Program-made: the position numbers and the translations under genes
Origin: Cyclobacterium sp.
Lineage (GTDB): Bacteria; Bacteroidota; Bacteroidia; Cytophagales; Cyclobacteriaceae
DNA length: 64,000 nucleotides
Assembly (NCBI RefSeq): GCF_014762705.1
Contig: NZ_JABURL010000031.1
Span: 1-64,000, forward strand
Direction: 5' to 3'
In this document: piece after piece, positions 46,936-57,000 of the stretch
Layout of the letters: every line of letters starts with the position of its first letter
How positions within the stretch are numbered: the stretch's first letter is position 1
The notes under the pieces: generated by a model
Seen by the model: the letters and a program-made list of their open reading frames with translations, nothing else
Databases searched by the model: none
Told to the model about the DNA's origin: nothing

Positions 46936-46966
46936 CCCTTCGACAAGCTCAGGGACCGCAGAGGGT
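46936..46966. repeat. Dispersed repeat A, copy 2
   Basis: CCCTTCGACAAGCTCAGGGA followed by CCGCAGAGG lies in the gap 5' of the tape-measure start codon and 3' of the AbiC-like gene. Confidence 0.75.
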
Positions 46967-46995
46967 CAGATTGAAGGACTAATCGTTGGGGTTAT

Positions 46996-48021
46996 TTATT
47001 TTTTTAATTCCGGATTGCTTTCTTCTGGGTAAAGGAGAAAAATGTGTTCGGGTAAGAGGAGGTGTTTGGGTTCAATATTGGCAAGAAACCTATTTTCTAT
47101 TAGCCAATATCTCAATTCTACTTTTCCATCGGTATCAAACCGTGTGGCAACCTGATAGAATAAAAACGAGCGTTCGTCGATATTCATTGCAGCTTCCACA
47201 GCATCCAAATATTCAGGAAGTTTATTCCTCATCATATACCCAAAAAGGTAATAACAGGATCGAAGATAGGGTCCAAATCCAGATTCTGTCATAACCGCCC
47301 TTATTAAAAATTTAATTTCTTCGTAATTCGGGTTATCTGTAAACTCAAACTCATTAAATTTCCAGTTTTCAGGATCTCCAAGTTTTTTAATATCCTTCCT
47401 TTTTGATATCCATTGATAACCATTCTCAATAAAAAATAAATGTTCTTCGAAATCATCCTTTTTTTGCTCCCATCCGGATTCATCATCGACCCAGAGGACT
47501 AATTTCCTAAAGAAAGCCACAAATCCATCCTCTCCTCTTCCTACTGTGTTACTACTATTAATTGACACGGGTTCCAAACTATAAGAAAATTTAATCCTAT
47601 CCCTTATATTAAAATGCTGGTCCAGGATGCGGAAGAAGTTTTGGTGGACGAAGTCGCGGTCCATTTTTTTGATTTGTTTCTTTAGAGCTTTGGCTTGAAT
47701 CTTCAACTCGGCAGTGGATGCCTTCATTTCTTTGCGGTTATCGCGGATCTCCTGCTGCTGGTAAAGCATCTGCCAGCGTTGACCGAGGAAGGCAATGTAG
47801 ACAAAGAGCACTCCGGAAAGTGAAGCCAGGACTGCGGAAATATTGTTAGCGTAATCATGAGTATTTATCGGAAAATATTCGTATAAAAACCAAAAGGAGG
47901 ATGAGTATAGCCAAAACGAGGCAATTGCAACCAATAAAGAAATTCCTGCCAACCAAGAAAAAAAGATAATTTTTATTTTTAAGATTCGGATTGAACTATT
48001 AAGGTCTTTGTCCAGGTCCAT
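46996..48021 (-). CDS. AbiC-like putative phage-abortive-infection membrane protein
   Basis: A 341-residue protein with two N-terminal membrane helices (SWLAGISLLVAIASFWLY and ISAVLASLSGVLFVYIAFL). A basic coiled coil (LQ/QQEIRDNRKEMKASTAE) and a cytosolic domain opening FFRILDQHFNIRDRIKF follow. This order, 2TM, coiled coil, FF-hydrophobic helical domain, is that of putative AbiC-type abortive-infection proteins (PF16872). The gene is AT-rich and splits the tail operon between tape measure and a tail protein, so it looks like an inserted moron acting on competing phages. ATG 48021 is chosen; TTG 48039 is possible. Confidence 0.7.
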   Translation of the reverse strand: MDLDKDLNSSIRILKIKIIFFSWLAGISLLVAIASFWLYSSSFWFLYEYFPINTHDYANNISAVLASLSGVLFVYIAFLGQRWQMLYQQQEIRDNRKEMKASTAELKIQAKALKKQIKKMDRDFVHQNFFRILDQHFNIRDRIKFSYSLEPVSINSSNTVGRGEDGFVAFFRKLVLWVDDESGWEQKKDDFEEHLFFIENGYQWISKRKDIKKLGDPENWKFNEFEFTDNPNYEEIKFLIRAVMTESGFGPYLRSCYYLFGYMMRNKLPEYLDAVEAAMNIDERSFLFYQVATRFDTDGKVELRYWLIENRFLANIEPKHLLLPEHIFLLYPEESNPELKK

Positions 48022-48092
48022 GGGCTTTTTTTTGGACAAGATAGGGAAAAAATGGTTTTAAATAGAATGAGATAAATAAGGAGTCCTTTAGT

Positions 48093-50798
48093 TTAATCAA
48101 ACAAGTTTCCTCTCTCTGATCCATCCATGCCCAATTCGTAAAATTCAGCGTCCAATCTGTAATTCCCAATTTGAACCGGATTTTTGTAGAAGTTAAAAGC
48201 TTGCTTTGCCGTTAAAATAGATACATCTAAGGATTTAATATAATCAATAAGTAAACCCAATTCCGCACGACGGTTTAGATAATCGGGATTTGAATCCCTA
48301 TATTCTGTATAGGCAGGATGAACCGCAAACACTAACCAACCTCCTGTTGAAATAGCAACATCTACTGCATCTTTACACAGTTGCAATCTGGATACCCCAT
48401 TTTCGGAAGCATCAAATTTCACTCGTTTTAGATTATAAGAATCAATTACAGGCGTATTTACACAAGTTCCCGCAGCCACCTCAGAATCAGCAACCGAGAC
48501 AAAACTAGCATCAAAATAAGATCTAATCTTTTTGTCCACATCGTTATTCCTACCCCCAAATGGAGGGACAAACATGGGGCAATCCACGTCAATATTTTTT
48601 AACGCCGATTTTGACCTGTGTAGGTTTTGTTCCACTTCACTTAAATCAATAATTGTGGTCACCATATTCTCATGTGTATGAGTATGGCCTGCTATGTCGT
48701 GACCTAAATCGAACAATTCCCTTACCCTGGCTTCTACATGAGCATCGGCAACAGATATCTCACCTGTCATCCATCCTGTTACAATGGCAAAAGTTGACTT
48801 AATATTTTTAGAGTCCAAAATAGGTATATACCACTCATTATCTCCCCAACGGCCATCATCTGCGATAAATGAAACAATTGGTTTTTTGGTTTTTGCTGGA
48901 TGGCTCAACTTATAAGTTTGCTTGGTCAAATTAGCAACAGCAAACCCATTAACTGGTATCGATGTATTTGCTGAGGATATTCCGTCGGTGGTAGAAGTTA
49001 TACCATCAGTTAAATACATTTCAGCATTATTGCTCAATTTTATACCGGGCAAATTTGCTTGTGTACTATTGTAGGAAACCCGAAAATATCTTGCGTGTTC
49101 CACCAGAGTCACGTCCCCGTTAAAAAGCGACGTTGCACTTTCTATAGATTGTATCCAGGAATAATTTTCATCATAAACCAGACACCCTGCGTTTCCTGTA
49201 AATCGGCATATCAACCTATAAGAGCCTTCACCTACCCGGTAGTAATTTTTGGAGTAATACCAATTTGGTTGATCAGGGACAACTAATCCTGTACTTTTGT
49301 GCAAAAATCCGCTTCCCCAAATCTCCGTGTCCGTCAGCAAGCTATTGGTCAATTCTTCAATTGCGTTTGTGTTTTCAGGAACCACGGTAAAGCCAAATTT
49401 TTTCAACTTTTCAGCCTGCTCTACTGATATTTCTTCCTTTGCTGTTTGTACTTTATACTCAACAAAAGAGGGAGTAGAAAAAACAACATCGTTAACTACT
49501 TCCGTATCTGCTGTGATCCTGGCAGAAATTATGCTAACGCTTTGAGCCTCATTGTGAGACAACCTAATCCAAGCTGTACCTTCAGGTAAGTTAAAATTAA
49601 AATCATAAGATACAGGATCAGTAGGATTTTGAATAAATGCAATTTGATTATATCCTTTATCATATGCGATTAGGCAAGCACTTCCGTAAATAACTACTTT
49701 ACTATCGTAGGTGCCAGGATAGGCCTTTATATATTCTTTTGAGTAGTACCAGCCTGTGCCCCCTAGTGATATCGTTCCTGTGGATGTTAAAAAACCAAGG
49801 CCCCATTTCACACTATCCGTTAAAGTGCTCTCTGAAATACTTTCTAAAATATCCGTGTTTTCAGGCACGATATTTATACCTAAACTAAACCTGGACTCAA
49901 TTATTTTTTTACTTACATCAAAAGGTGTGGAAAAAATGGACGGTGTAATATCTTCCACAGACTGCATTATTTTACCTTGAATATTATCAGGGGAAAAAGA
50001 AATCAAATGAGATATCCTCACCCATTTAGTACCTTCCGGCAACGTAAAGTTAAAGTCGTATGATAGAGGATCCGTAGGGTTTTGGATTGATTGAAGGAAA
50101 CCGTAATTTTCATCGTAGGCAACGATACTGGCATTCCCTTGAATTAACACATAGCCGTCATAATCACCGGGATAAGCTCTAATGTACTCTTTAGAGTACT
50201 TATAATCCACACTGTTTTGCGCCAATCCAATGGAATTTAAAAAACCTTCCCCCCAAGCTTCTGTATCAGACAAGGGGGTCTGTGAAATTTCATCCAGTAT
50301 ATCTGTATTTTGAGGAATAGTAACGATTCCTACCTTTTCTAAAGTAGGGTACCCCCCCAACTCAATCGGTACCACAGACTTAGTGAAACCACCAGCACCA
50401 TCAGAAAAAATCATCGTAAGCCCTTCGGTCAAATCCACTACCGTACCGCCGTAGTTGGTGTAGGTGCCGCTTTCGGTCGGGAATTTGATACCGGCGATTG
50501 CATCATCTGCGCTCGCAGGTTGTATATCTTTTATGCCGGCGGCGACCAGGCCGTCTACTTCTGTCTTGGTGTAGGAGTCGGCGATGTTGCGGTAGATGGT
50601 GTCCAGGGAACTTTTGATCAGGGAATATAGGGCTGAATAGGGCACCTGCACGTTTGATCCGGATGAATCCTTGGCTATCAGCTTGGCAGGATTAGATGAT
50701 TCCGGAATGTCGTTGACTTGTTTGGCTACAAAATCCTGTATTTTATCGGCTGATCCGCCGATCATTCTGCTGATCCGGATTACTGTGGTTTCGCTCAT
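48093..50798 (-). CDS. Phage tail protein with triplicated domain and polysaccharide deacetylase
   Basis: A 901-residue protein. Residues 1-150 look like a phage attachment stem. Three related domains follow at about 157-285, 308-435 and 469-590, each with an (I/V)P(E/Q)NTD-type opening, an YYSK-type strand and an AYDxxY-type turn. Residues 640-860 form a NodB-type deacetylase: FIADDG (metal Asp), HTHTHENM (metal His pair), FVPPFGGRN and LVFAVHP. It probably modifies acetylated surface glycan during adsorption. Its start overlaps the 122-residue gene's stop by 4 bp (ATGA). Confidence 0.82.
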   Translation of the reverse strand: MSETTVIRISRMIGGSADKIQDFVAKQVNDIPESSNPAKLIAKDSSGSNVQVPYSALYSLIKSSLDTIYRNIADSYTKTEVDGLVAAGIKDIQPASADDAIAGIKFPTESGTYTNYGGTVVDLTEGLTMIFSDGAGGFTKSVVPIELGGYPTLEKVGIVTIPQNTDILDEISQTPLSDTEAWGEGFLNSIGLAQNSVDYKYSKEYIRAYPGDYDGYVLIQGNASIVAYDENYGFLQSIQNPTDPLSYDFNFTLPEGTKWVRISHLISFSPDNIQGKIMQSVEDITPSIFSTPFDVSKKIIESRFSLGINIVPENTDILESISESTLTDSVKWGLGFLTSTGTISLGGTGWYYSKEYIKAYPGTYDSKVVIYGSACLIAYDKGYNQIAFIQNPTDPVSYDFNFNLPEGTAWIRLSHNEAQSVSIISARITADTEVVNDVVFSTPSFVEYKVQTAKEEISVEQAEKLKKFGFTVVPENTNAIEELTNSLLTDTEIWGSGFLHKSTGLVVPDQPNWYYSKNYYRVGEGSYRLICRFTGNAGCLVYDENYSWIQSIESATSLFNGDVTLVEHARYFRVSYNSTQANLPGIKLSNNAEMYLTDGITSTTDGISSANTSIPVNGFAVANLTKQTYKLSHPAKTKKPIVSFIADDGRWGDNEWYIPILDSKNIKSTFAIVTGWMTGEISVADAHVEARVRELFDLGHDIAGHTHTHENMVTTIIDLSEVEQNLHRSKSALKNIDVDCPMFVPPFGGRNNDVDKKIRSYFDASFVSVADSEVAAGTCVNTPVIDSYNLKRVKFDASENGVSRLQLCKDAVDVAISTGGWLVFAVHPAYTEYRDSNPDYLNRRAELGLLIDYIKSLDVSILTAKQAFNFYKNPVQIGNYRLDAEFYELGMDGSERGNLFD

Positions 50799-51163
50799 GA
50801 TAGTATTCTGGAAATGGTGTTGGTAACATTGATCTGGCCCCTGACCAGATAGGATGGAGTGGTTCCTCCGGAAAGGTTGAACAACACGTCAAACTGGTAT
50901 CGCTTGCTGCTAAGCTTTCGGGTCAGGCTGTGGTGGATGAGGATTTTTATTTTATTGGTCGGAACGATTGTAATTCCATTTCCCAGCGTTAACCGGAAAA
51001 TGGTATGCAGGCGCAGGTTTTCTTTTACTTCCAGCACGATCTCCGAGGCGGTGGAGATATCGTAGGGCTCACCTGTGAAATCGTCGGTCAGCTCCCACTC
51101 TTCTTCGTAATTCTCATTCTGAATGAGATCGATATTGGCGATGCCAGGTCTTACGTTATCCAT
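50795..51163 (-). CDS. Small phage tail/baseplate-associated protein
   Basis: A 122-residue beta-rich protein (NYEEEWELTDDFTGEPYDIS, then SYLVRGQINVTNTIS) with the pattern of BppU-N-like or fibre-connector domains: a polarised segment, a derivative strand and a final short strand. It is translationally coupled to the deacetylase tail gene. Role inferred from layout. Confidence 0.6.
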   Translation of the reverse strand: MDNVRPGIANIDLIQNENYEEEWELTDDFTGEPYDISTASEIVLEVKENLRLHTIFRLTLGNGITIVPTNKIKILIHHSLTRKLSSKRYQFDVLFNLSGGTTPSYLVRGQINVTNTISRILS

Positions 51164-51208
51164 GGGTGCAAAATAGATTTGCCATTATGAGCATCTTGGG
51201 ACAGTAGC

Positions 51209-51904
51209 TTAGGTGCCGGAGGATGGTGGGGGGGCGTAGTATCGGTGGAGCTGGAGGTAGACGATCTTGCAGGTGGTGGTGGGGCTGGCGCCTTCGTATT
51301 TGATATCGAATACCTTGAAGCTGGTGGTGTCGATTTCCTGAATGCCGGCAGGGATGGGAATGGGTATGATGGCTCCGTTGGCATCCTTGTCTTCGAAGTA
51401 GCCGGTGAAGTAGAACTTACGGGCATTATCTTCTCCATGGCTGAAATGCATCTGAAAGCTAAGCCGATACTGTCCGGATGCTCCTGCCGCTGTACCGGGT
51501 ACAGCGATTGATACTTCCACCGTTCCCAGGCTGATAAAAAGTGTCACGTTCTCGTTTGCTCCATGTGCCATCTCCAAAAGGGCTTCCCCGCTAAATAGCG
51601 TCCGGGTGACCATCTCCTCCGGAAGGATCAGCGGCTCTCCTGCCTGACTGTTTAGTATGGACTGCTTGCTGGTGCCGGACGCTTCATAGGAGAGGTAGGG
51701 CGACATCCAGATGCGCAGGCTGCGGACTTTGTTTTCTACCTCGCGTGTTCTGACATCGATTTGCTTTTCAGTCTCGACAGCCTCGGCTTCTTTGGCTTCT
51801 GTTTCGGATCTCTTGATGAGCATGAGAGCTTCGGTGAATGCGGAGCGGTCTTTGCTGGCGCGAAGTATTCGGCGGATGCGGGAGTTTAGTCTGGCGTAGT
51901 CCAT
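51209..51904 (-). CDS. Phage tail-module protein, unknown
   Basis: A 231-residue protein: helical, Arg/Glu-rich residues 1-70, then a beta-rich region (TLFISLGTVEVSIAVPG, KFYFTGYFEDKDANG) ending in a Tyr/Pro/Ser tail (RYYAPPPSSGT). It lies between two tail genes in the same direction and has a TTGGCTG tandem repeat just 5' of its start codon. Family not recognised. Confidence 0.65.
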   Translation of the reverse strand: MDYARLNSRIRRILRASKDRSAFTEALMLIKRSETEAKEAEAVETEKQIDVRTREVENKVRSLRIWMSPYLSYEASGTSKQSILNSQAGEPLILPEEMVTRTLFSGEALLEMAHGANENVTLFISLGTVEVSIAVPGTAAGASGQYRLSFQMHFSHGEDNARKFYFTGYFEDKDANGAIIPIPIPAGIQEIDTTSFKVFDIKYEGASPTTTCKIVYLQLHRYYAPPPSSGT

Positions 51905-51907
51905 GTC

Positions 51908-51968
51908 TGTTGGCGGTTGGCTTTTGGCTGTTGGCTGTTGGCTGTTGGCTGTTGGCTGTTGGTGGTTA
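51908..51968. repeat. Tandem repeat C (TTGGCTG heptamer)
   Basis: About six imperfect copies of TTGGCTG or close variants fill the space between the 51209-51904 start codon and the next upstream gene, ending within that gene's stop region. It occurs once in the window. Confidence 0.85.
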
Positions 51969-54020
51969 GGTTTTTAGCTTATACAAGTCGAGTTTGGCAA
52001 GGGTGCGTTCCTGGTCGGTGATCAATAGCTCTATCTGGTCGATAAGGTAGAGGACGTTTGCGATGCGGATGATGCGGGTACGGTTTAGTGTGTACCGGTC
52101 GGACTCGGTGAGGAGTACGTTGGTCCGGTATTTTTTGGAGCGGATGATGAGGTTGTTCAGGTTGGTCCAGTAGTGCTTCATGTCTTCGCTGTGCACGAAT
52201 AGGTTTGCCTGGGATTCGTCCAGGCTGCCGGTGGCATCGTAGGCATTGGCAGAAGCAAAGGCATAGCTCCTCCCCTGCCCGTCTGCCTGCTGCCCGTAAT
52301 ATACCGTAAGGCGAATACCGGTATCGGTATTGAAGAGATTGGCATCGGGACTATAAGCAGTCACTTCCAGGCTGGGGAGTTTCCAGCCTTCGTAATATGC
52401 ATCCGCTATGGGCGTGGCACCGATGGGCCAGTCGACGGACTCCGGCCGGTCGGGGTCGTCCTGCACATCAAAGGCATAGAGCTGCCAGGTGGCCGGGTCT
52501 TCCCTCTCCTTTTCCAGGCGGAACGTAGCCGATAAGGAACGCACATAGGCGAACTCATCGATCTCTGCATCCAGGGCGCTTAGCTCGGTGTAGGTATCTA
52601 CCGTGTGATCCGGATCAGGGACAGGCTCCTGGGCGCGGGAGAGCAGGGCGTCTTTGGAAGGGTAGGAAAATTGCAATCCGGATTCCTTGCCGTTTCGGAT
52701 CAGGAAAAGCTTCTCCACTTTGGCCGTCAGGTCCAGGGACTCCCGGCTGCGGATGATGGAGCGGACGAAACGGATCTCGACGGCATTCTGCAGCAGATTG
52801 AAATCGTACTTCAGGAAGAAGGTATTTTTGATGGCTTTCAGGAAATCCAGCACCGGCATATCCGGCACGTGGCGGGAAAGGCGGATATTGAAATCAAAGA
52901 CATTCTGATAGATCAGATTGGTCTGCTCCGGATTGTCGTCACCGGCATCCACATTGCCGGGCGTGCGGCGCTGGGATACCGCTCCCTGGCGCACGTCCAG
53001 GAAATCAATGGGTCGGTTGTTATACACCAGCAGCTTTTTGATCAGCGGATCATCGAAGAATTCGCCCGATACGCGAATATTCAGGTGGGCGAAGATCGCC
53101 TTGACCACATCGGTGAGGTACAGAAAAGGAATGAGCGTATTCTGCCATTGCAAGGCATCCGAAAAACTGTAGTAGCTGGGATTATAAGTATCCAGTCGGC
53201 CCTGATCGTCGTAGCGGTTGACGATCCCGTCAAAGATCGGGTTGGCCCCCTCGTACAGATTGGGATTGTAGATCATGGGAAAAGCAATGCGGTTGGCATC
53301 GTCCGGGGTATTGTAGTCGCCCATCAGCAGCCTTCTGGCGGTCTTGGGGGTGGCAATGTAGGAGCGGTTTACCCCCTCGTTTGGCATCTGCACCATCTCT
53401 GCTGTGGTGACGGTGCCGGTATCCCAATAGTCAATATAACTGGCTGAGCTGTGGCCCTCATCCGATATCAGTACCGTTACGATCAGGCCAAGGCCCAAGC
53501 CTTCGAGCCAGTCGGCGATGGCTTCCAGCTGCTCCACCTGGTCTGCATAGTCGTCCTTTTCTAGGAGCAGCACGTTTCCGTTTACGGTAAGTCGGGCATC
53601 ACCGTGGGCACAGCGGATGCGGTAGCCACCTATTTCATCATATGGAGGATCCAGGAGGATGGTATCTTCGGGATCGTAGCAGGATTGGAGGGAGAGGCTG
53701 GTATTGTCCTGAATGAAAAAGCCACTAGACAATACAAAGACCAATTTGATATCGTCCTGATCTGCTTCCAGCACGTCCAGGTGGCCGGAATAGAGTCGGT
53801 TGGCTCTCAGGTACAGCCCGGCCGGAATGGGCTGGCTAAAGTCCGTGGCGGACTGCGGATCTGCCGGCAGGCCCAGGGCCAGGGAGATTTGCTCTGTATT
53901 GCGTACCGTAAAGGGAAAGCTGTAATCCCCCAGCAGATCAGGTGTGAATATACCCGTCCGGATGCGCTGGATCAGGGAAGGGACCGGTATGGTAAGGTCA
54001 TTGACGCGGATCTCTGCCAT
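51966..54020 (-). CDS. Large phage tail/baseplate protein
   Basis: A 684-residue protein from ATG 54020, which overlaps the tailspike stop by 23 bp; the 33 codons upstream are out of context. It starts AEIRVNDLTIPVPSLIQRIR and has mixed alpha/beta content, including FDFNIRLSRHVPDMPVLDFL near 440, which resembles tail-hub or baseplate proteins of Bacteroidota phages. No enzymatic motif seen. Confidence 0.65.
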   Translation of the reverse strand: MAEIRVNDLTIPVPSLIQRIRTGIFTPDLLGDYSFPFTVRNTEQISLALGLPADPQSATDFSQPIPAGLYLRANRLYSGHLDVLEADQDDIKLVFVLSSGFFIQDNTSLSLQSCYDPEDTILLDPPYDEIGGYRIRCAHGDARLTVNGNVLLLEKDDYADQVEQLEAIADWLEGLGLGLIVTVLISDEGHSSASYIDYWDTGTVTTAEMVQMPNEGVNRSYIATPKTARRLLMGDYNTPDDANRIAFPMIYNPNLYEGANPIFDGIVNRYDDQGRLDTYNPSYYSFSDALQWQNTLIPFLYLTDVVKAIFAHLNIRVSGEFFDDPLIKKLLVYNNRPIDFLDVRQGAVSQRRTPGNVDAGDDNPEQTNLIYQNVFDFNIRLSRHVPDMPVLDFLKAIKNTFFLKYDFNLLQNAVEIRFVRSIIRSRESLDLTAKVEKLFLIRNGKESGLQFSYPSKDALLSRAQEPVPDPDHTVDTYTELSALDAEIDEFAYVRSLSATFRLEKEREDPATWQLYAFDVQDDPDRPESVDWPIGATPIADAYYEGWKLPSLEVTAYSPDANLFNTDTGIRLTVYYGQQADGQGRSYAFASANAYDATGSLDESQANLFVHSEDMKHYWTNLNNLIIRSKKYRTNVLLTESDRYTLNRTRIIRIANVLYLIDQIELLITDQERTLAKLDLYKLKT

Positions 54021-57000
54021 AGTAGCTGCTGTTGTTATGTGCCAGTCGGGCGCGGTACTCCTGCCCGTGGATATAGTCGCCATCCTTCTGGTCAAAGGAT
54101 TCGGAAGGCTGAAATACAATGCGATGCAGGCTGCTGCCGATGACCAGATAGGCGTGATTGCGCAAGGTCATGTCCTTGAGGGCGATCTTTTCCGGCAGGG
54201 AGATATAACCTGTGCGCAGGATCAGGCTATCGAAAGCCAGTTGGTTATAGGCAGACAGCGTGCCCTCCTGCCGGTCGTGATCGGGCTGAAGGTTAGATTC
54301 GAAGATTTCGGCACTGGCTTCGGAGAACTGCTCCTTTTTGCCCGCAAAGCAGAAACTGTCAAACCCGCCCAGGCTATTGCCGTAAAAAACCTGTTGCGGG
54401 TAGCGGGGATTAGCCTGCGGCCGCAGGGTAAGGACCTCCTCTGACAGAATACGCCCGGCCAGGCGCAGCTCTATCTGCAGGATGTCCTCCCAGTCTTCCG
54501 GCAGGAAATAGCGGAAAGCAAAAGGGCGGTAGCGTTCCTGCGTGCCAAGGGGCCTGGAAACCGTCTCCTTTACGGTATTTTTATAATGAATGGTCTGTTC
54601 GAGCGTGTACTCACCCGTTTCGAGTGGGAGGACGTAGAAAATGGATTTCTCCACCGGATATACAGGCCGCACCATGGGTCTGGTAGTCAGCCATAGGTAG
54701 GCTTTACCCTCCCAGGGGTTGACATCCGGGAAAGTATAAGGCCTGCCCGCCAGCCAGGCGTGACGGCTGGAAGTGAGGGATTCGCCACCCTCCTGCACGC
54801 CATCTACCAGCAGCGCATAGCGGAGCCGGTAGCGGTGCACGATACCATCCAGGGTCTCGGTATCCAGGCCAATGGCCAGATTGGGGCGGTGGAAAGCCAT
54901 CTTGCCCAGCAGCGCACGGTCTACATGGAAATCCACCCGGCTGAGCTCGTGCAGGTAGGGATTGAGGTATGGGGCTATGGGGGTGAAAGCGCCAGAGCCG
55001 TAGGATTGTTCGAATTCGAGTTGGGCCTCCATCTCTATAATGCCCTCATCGGGTATGTCCGGAGTGAGGGATATGCGGATATAGTCTCTGGTCATGTCCA
55101 TGGCTTGTGCGGTGGATGTTTCCGATAATTCAAAATGAGCCACCAGCAGGGTATTGGCTGCGGGCATAGTGAAAGAATAGACCTCGTCGTAGCTGACGAT
55201 CTGGTCGTCTTTCTTCCAGTACAGAAAGCGGTTGCCGGGAAAGCTGTCCGATGGGGTGGCCGTGACCTGTACCGTATCCCCTTCCGTGTAGAAATTGGCA
55301 CCCGTGACCGTGCCGCCCGACTCGGGAGTGGTGGAGATAGTGAGCTGGTATTGGGTCAGCCCACCAGAGGGAGCTGTGGACTCGAAGAATGCGGTGAGCG
55401 TGGTATCCGCCTCCGGCATGGTGTAGGTGAAATCCGGATCTGTGGAGATCACCTCGCCATCTTCCATCCAGTAGGCGAAGCTGTAGCCTTCATTGGGGGA
55501 TGCAGATACCGCCACCTGCGCACCCGGTACCTGGTTACCGGCACCAGTTAGCGTGCCCGATCCTCCGGGCGTAGCAGTGAGGGTGAGGGCGTAAGTAATG
55601 AGTTCGAATACCGCTTCCAGGTTACGGTCTTCCGCAGGCATGGCAAACATATAGAGTTCGCTGGTACTGACCTGCAGGCCTCCCTCTTCCCATCGGAGAA
55701 AGCGGTAGCCCGTGGCCGGCGTGGCCTGTACCTGCACCGTGTCGCCCTGTTCGTAGGGGCCGGTGGTCACTTCGGAGATACTTCCACCTGCGGGTATATT
55801 CTGACTGATGGCTACCGTGAATACGGCGAGAAATACAGCTGTGATGGTGGTATCAGCTGCAGGCATGGCAAAGGTATAATCTGCATCCGTGCTGACAGAT
55901 GAGCCGCCAATCTCCCAGTGGGAAAAGATGTAGCCGGATGCCGGGCTGGCCTGTACCTGTACGCTGTCATTTTCCTCATAGGGGCCGGAAGTAACTTCTA
56001 CCGTGCTGCCTCCGGCTCCGGGAGATTCCAGAACGGTGAGGCTGTAAGTAGCCGGTGGAATGTCTTCAAACTCCGCCACCAGGTCTGCAGATCGGTTGGT
56101 AATCAGCAGCGGGGTAAAGGTCAGGGGGTTTTGAAGGGCAAATTCAAAGCCATCCTCTGTCCAGCGCACAAACTGCTTGCCTGATGCAGGGGTGGCCGTG
56201 AAGGTGACCTCCTCGTCTTCCCGTACCGGAGAGGGAGAAGCCTCTGCTGTACCATATCCCTCAGGTGACACATCTGCGGTGAAGAAATACAGGTCCTCGA
56301 CTTCGAAGAGAAGTACGGACTCATTTGGATCAAGCGTGATCTCTCCCGTGTCGTTTTGGATATTGTCCCAGTCCTTGTAGACCTTGGTGAGGGGGAAAGT
56401 GTCGGTGGCTTCGGTTTCATTGACCAGGTAGATGACTTCCGAATCGTCTATACCGTTGGTGGTACTATTCAGGTCAAATCCGAAGTTGGACCGCCATCCT
56501 GCCAGGTCATAGTAGTTGTCATAGCTCCCCTGGAGATAGACACGGAATGGCTGGCTTTCTACTGCATCTATATTCTGATTGTTGATCGTTCCGTACAGGA
56601 AAGGATCTGAGGCGGCATAGTCATCGATCGTCCAGCAGAATATTGCCAGCTGGCCAGCTGCGCACTTGATCTGATTGCCTGTGATAAGCAGATTACGCAC
56701 CCGCAAGGTAGTAGATGCACCCTGTACATCGTCGTCTTTGATCCGGATACCTACTACCAGGTTGTTGATGATATAGTTATCCAGGATGTTACAGTTCTGA
56801 TTGTTGTGCAGGTAGATTCCGTAGCTGTTTCCAGAGCAGAGGTTCTCGGTCACATCAACGTCAAAGCAATTATCGTCAAGGTATATCCCTGCGCAATCCC
56901 CTATAGTGCTAGGCGTTCCTTCCACAGATCCCACAGTACCGATACAAATATTCCGGCTCACCACGATGTTAGTATATGGGGTGGCAAAGCTACCAAAGGA

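Noticed and set aside
52605-53447. 280-codon + strand ORF in the baseplate gene
   Set aside because: Antisense shadow created by GC-rich codons of the real - strand gene.
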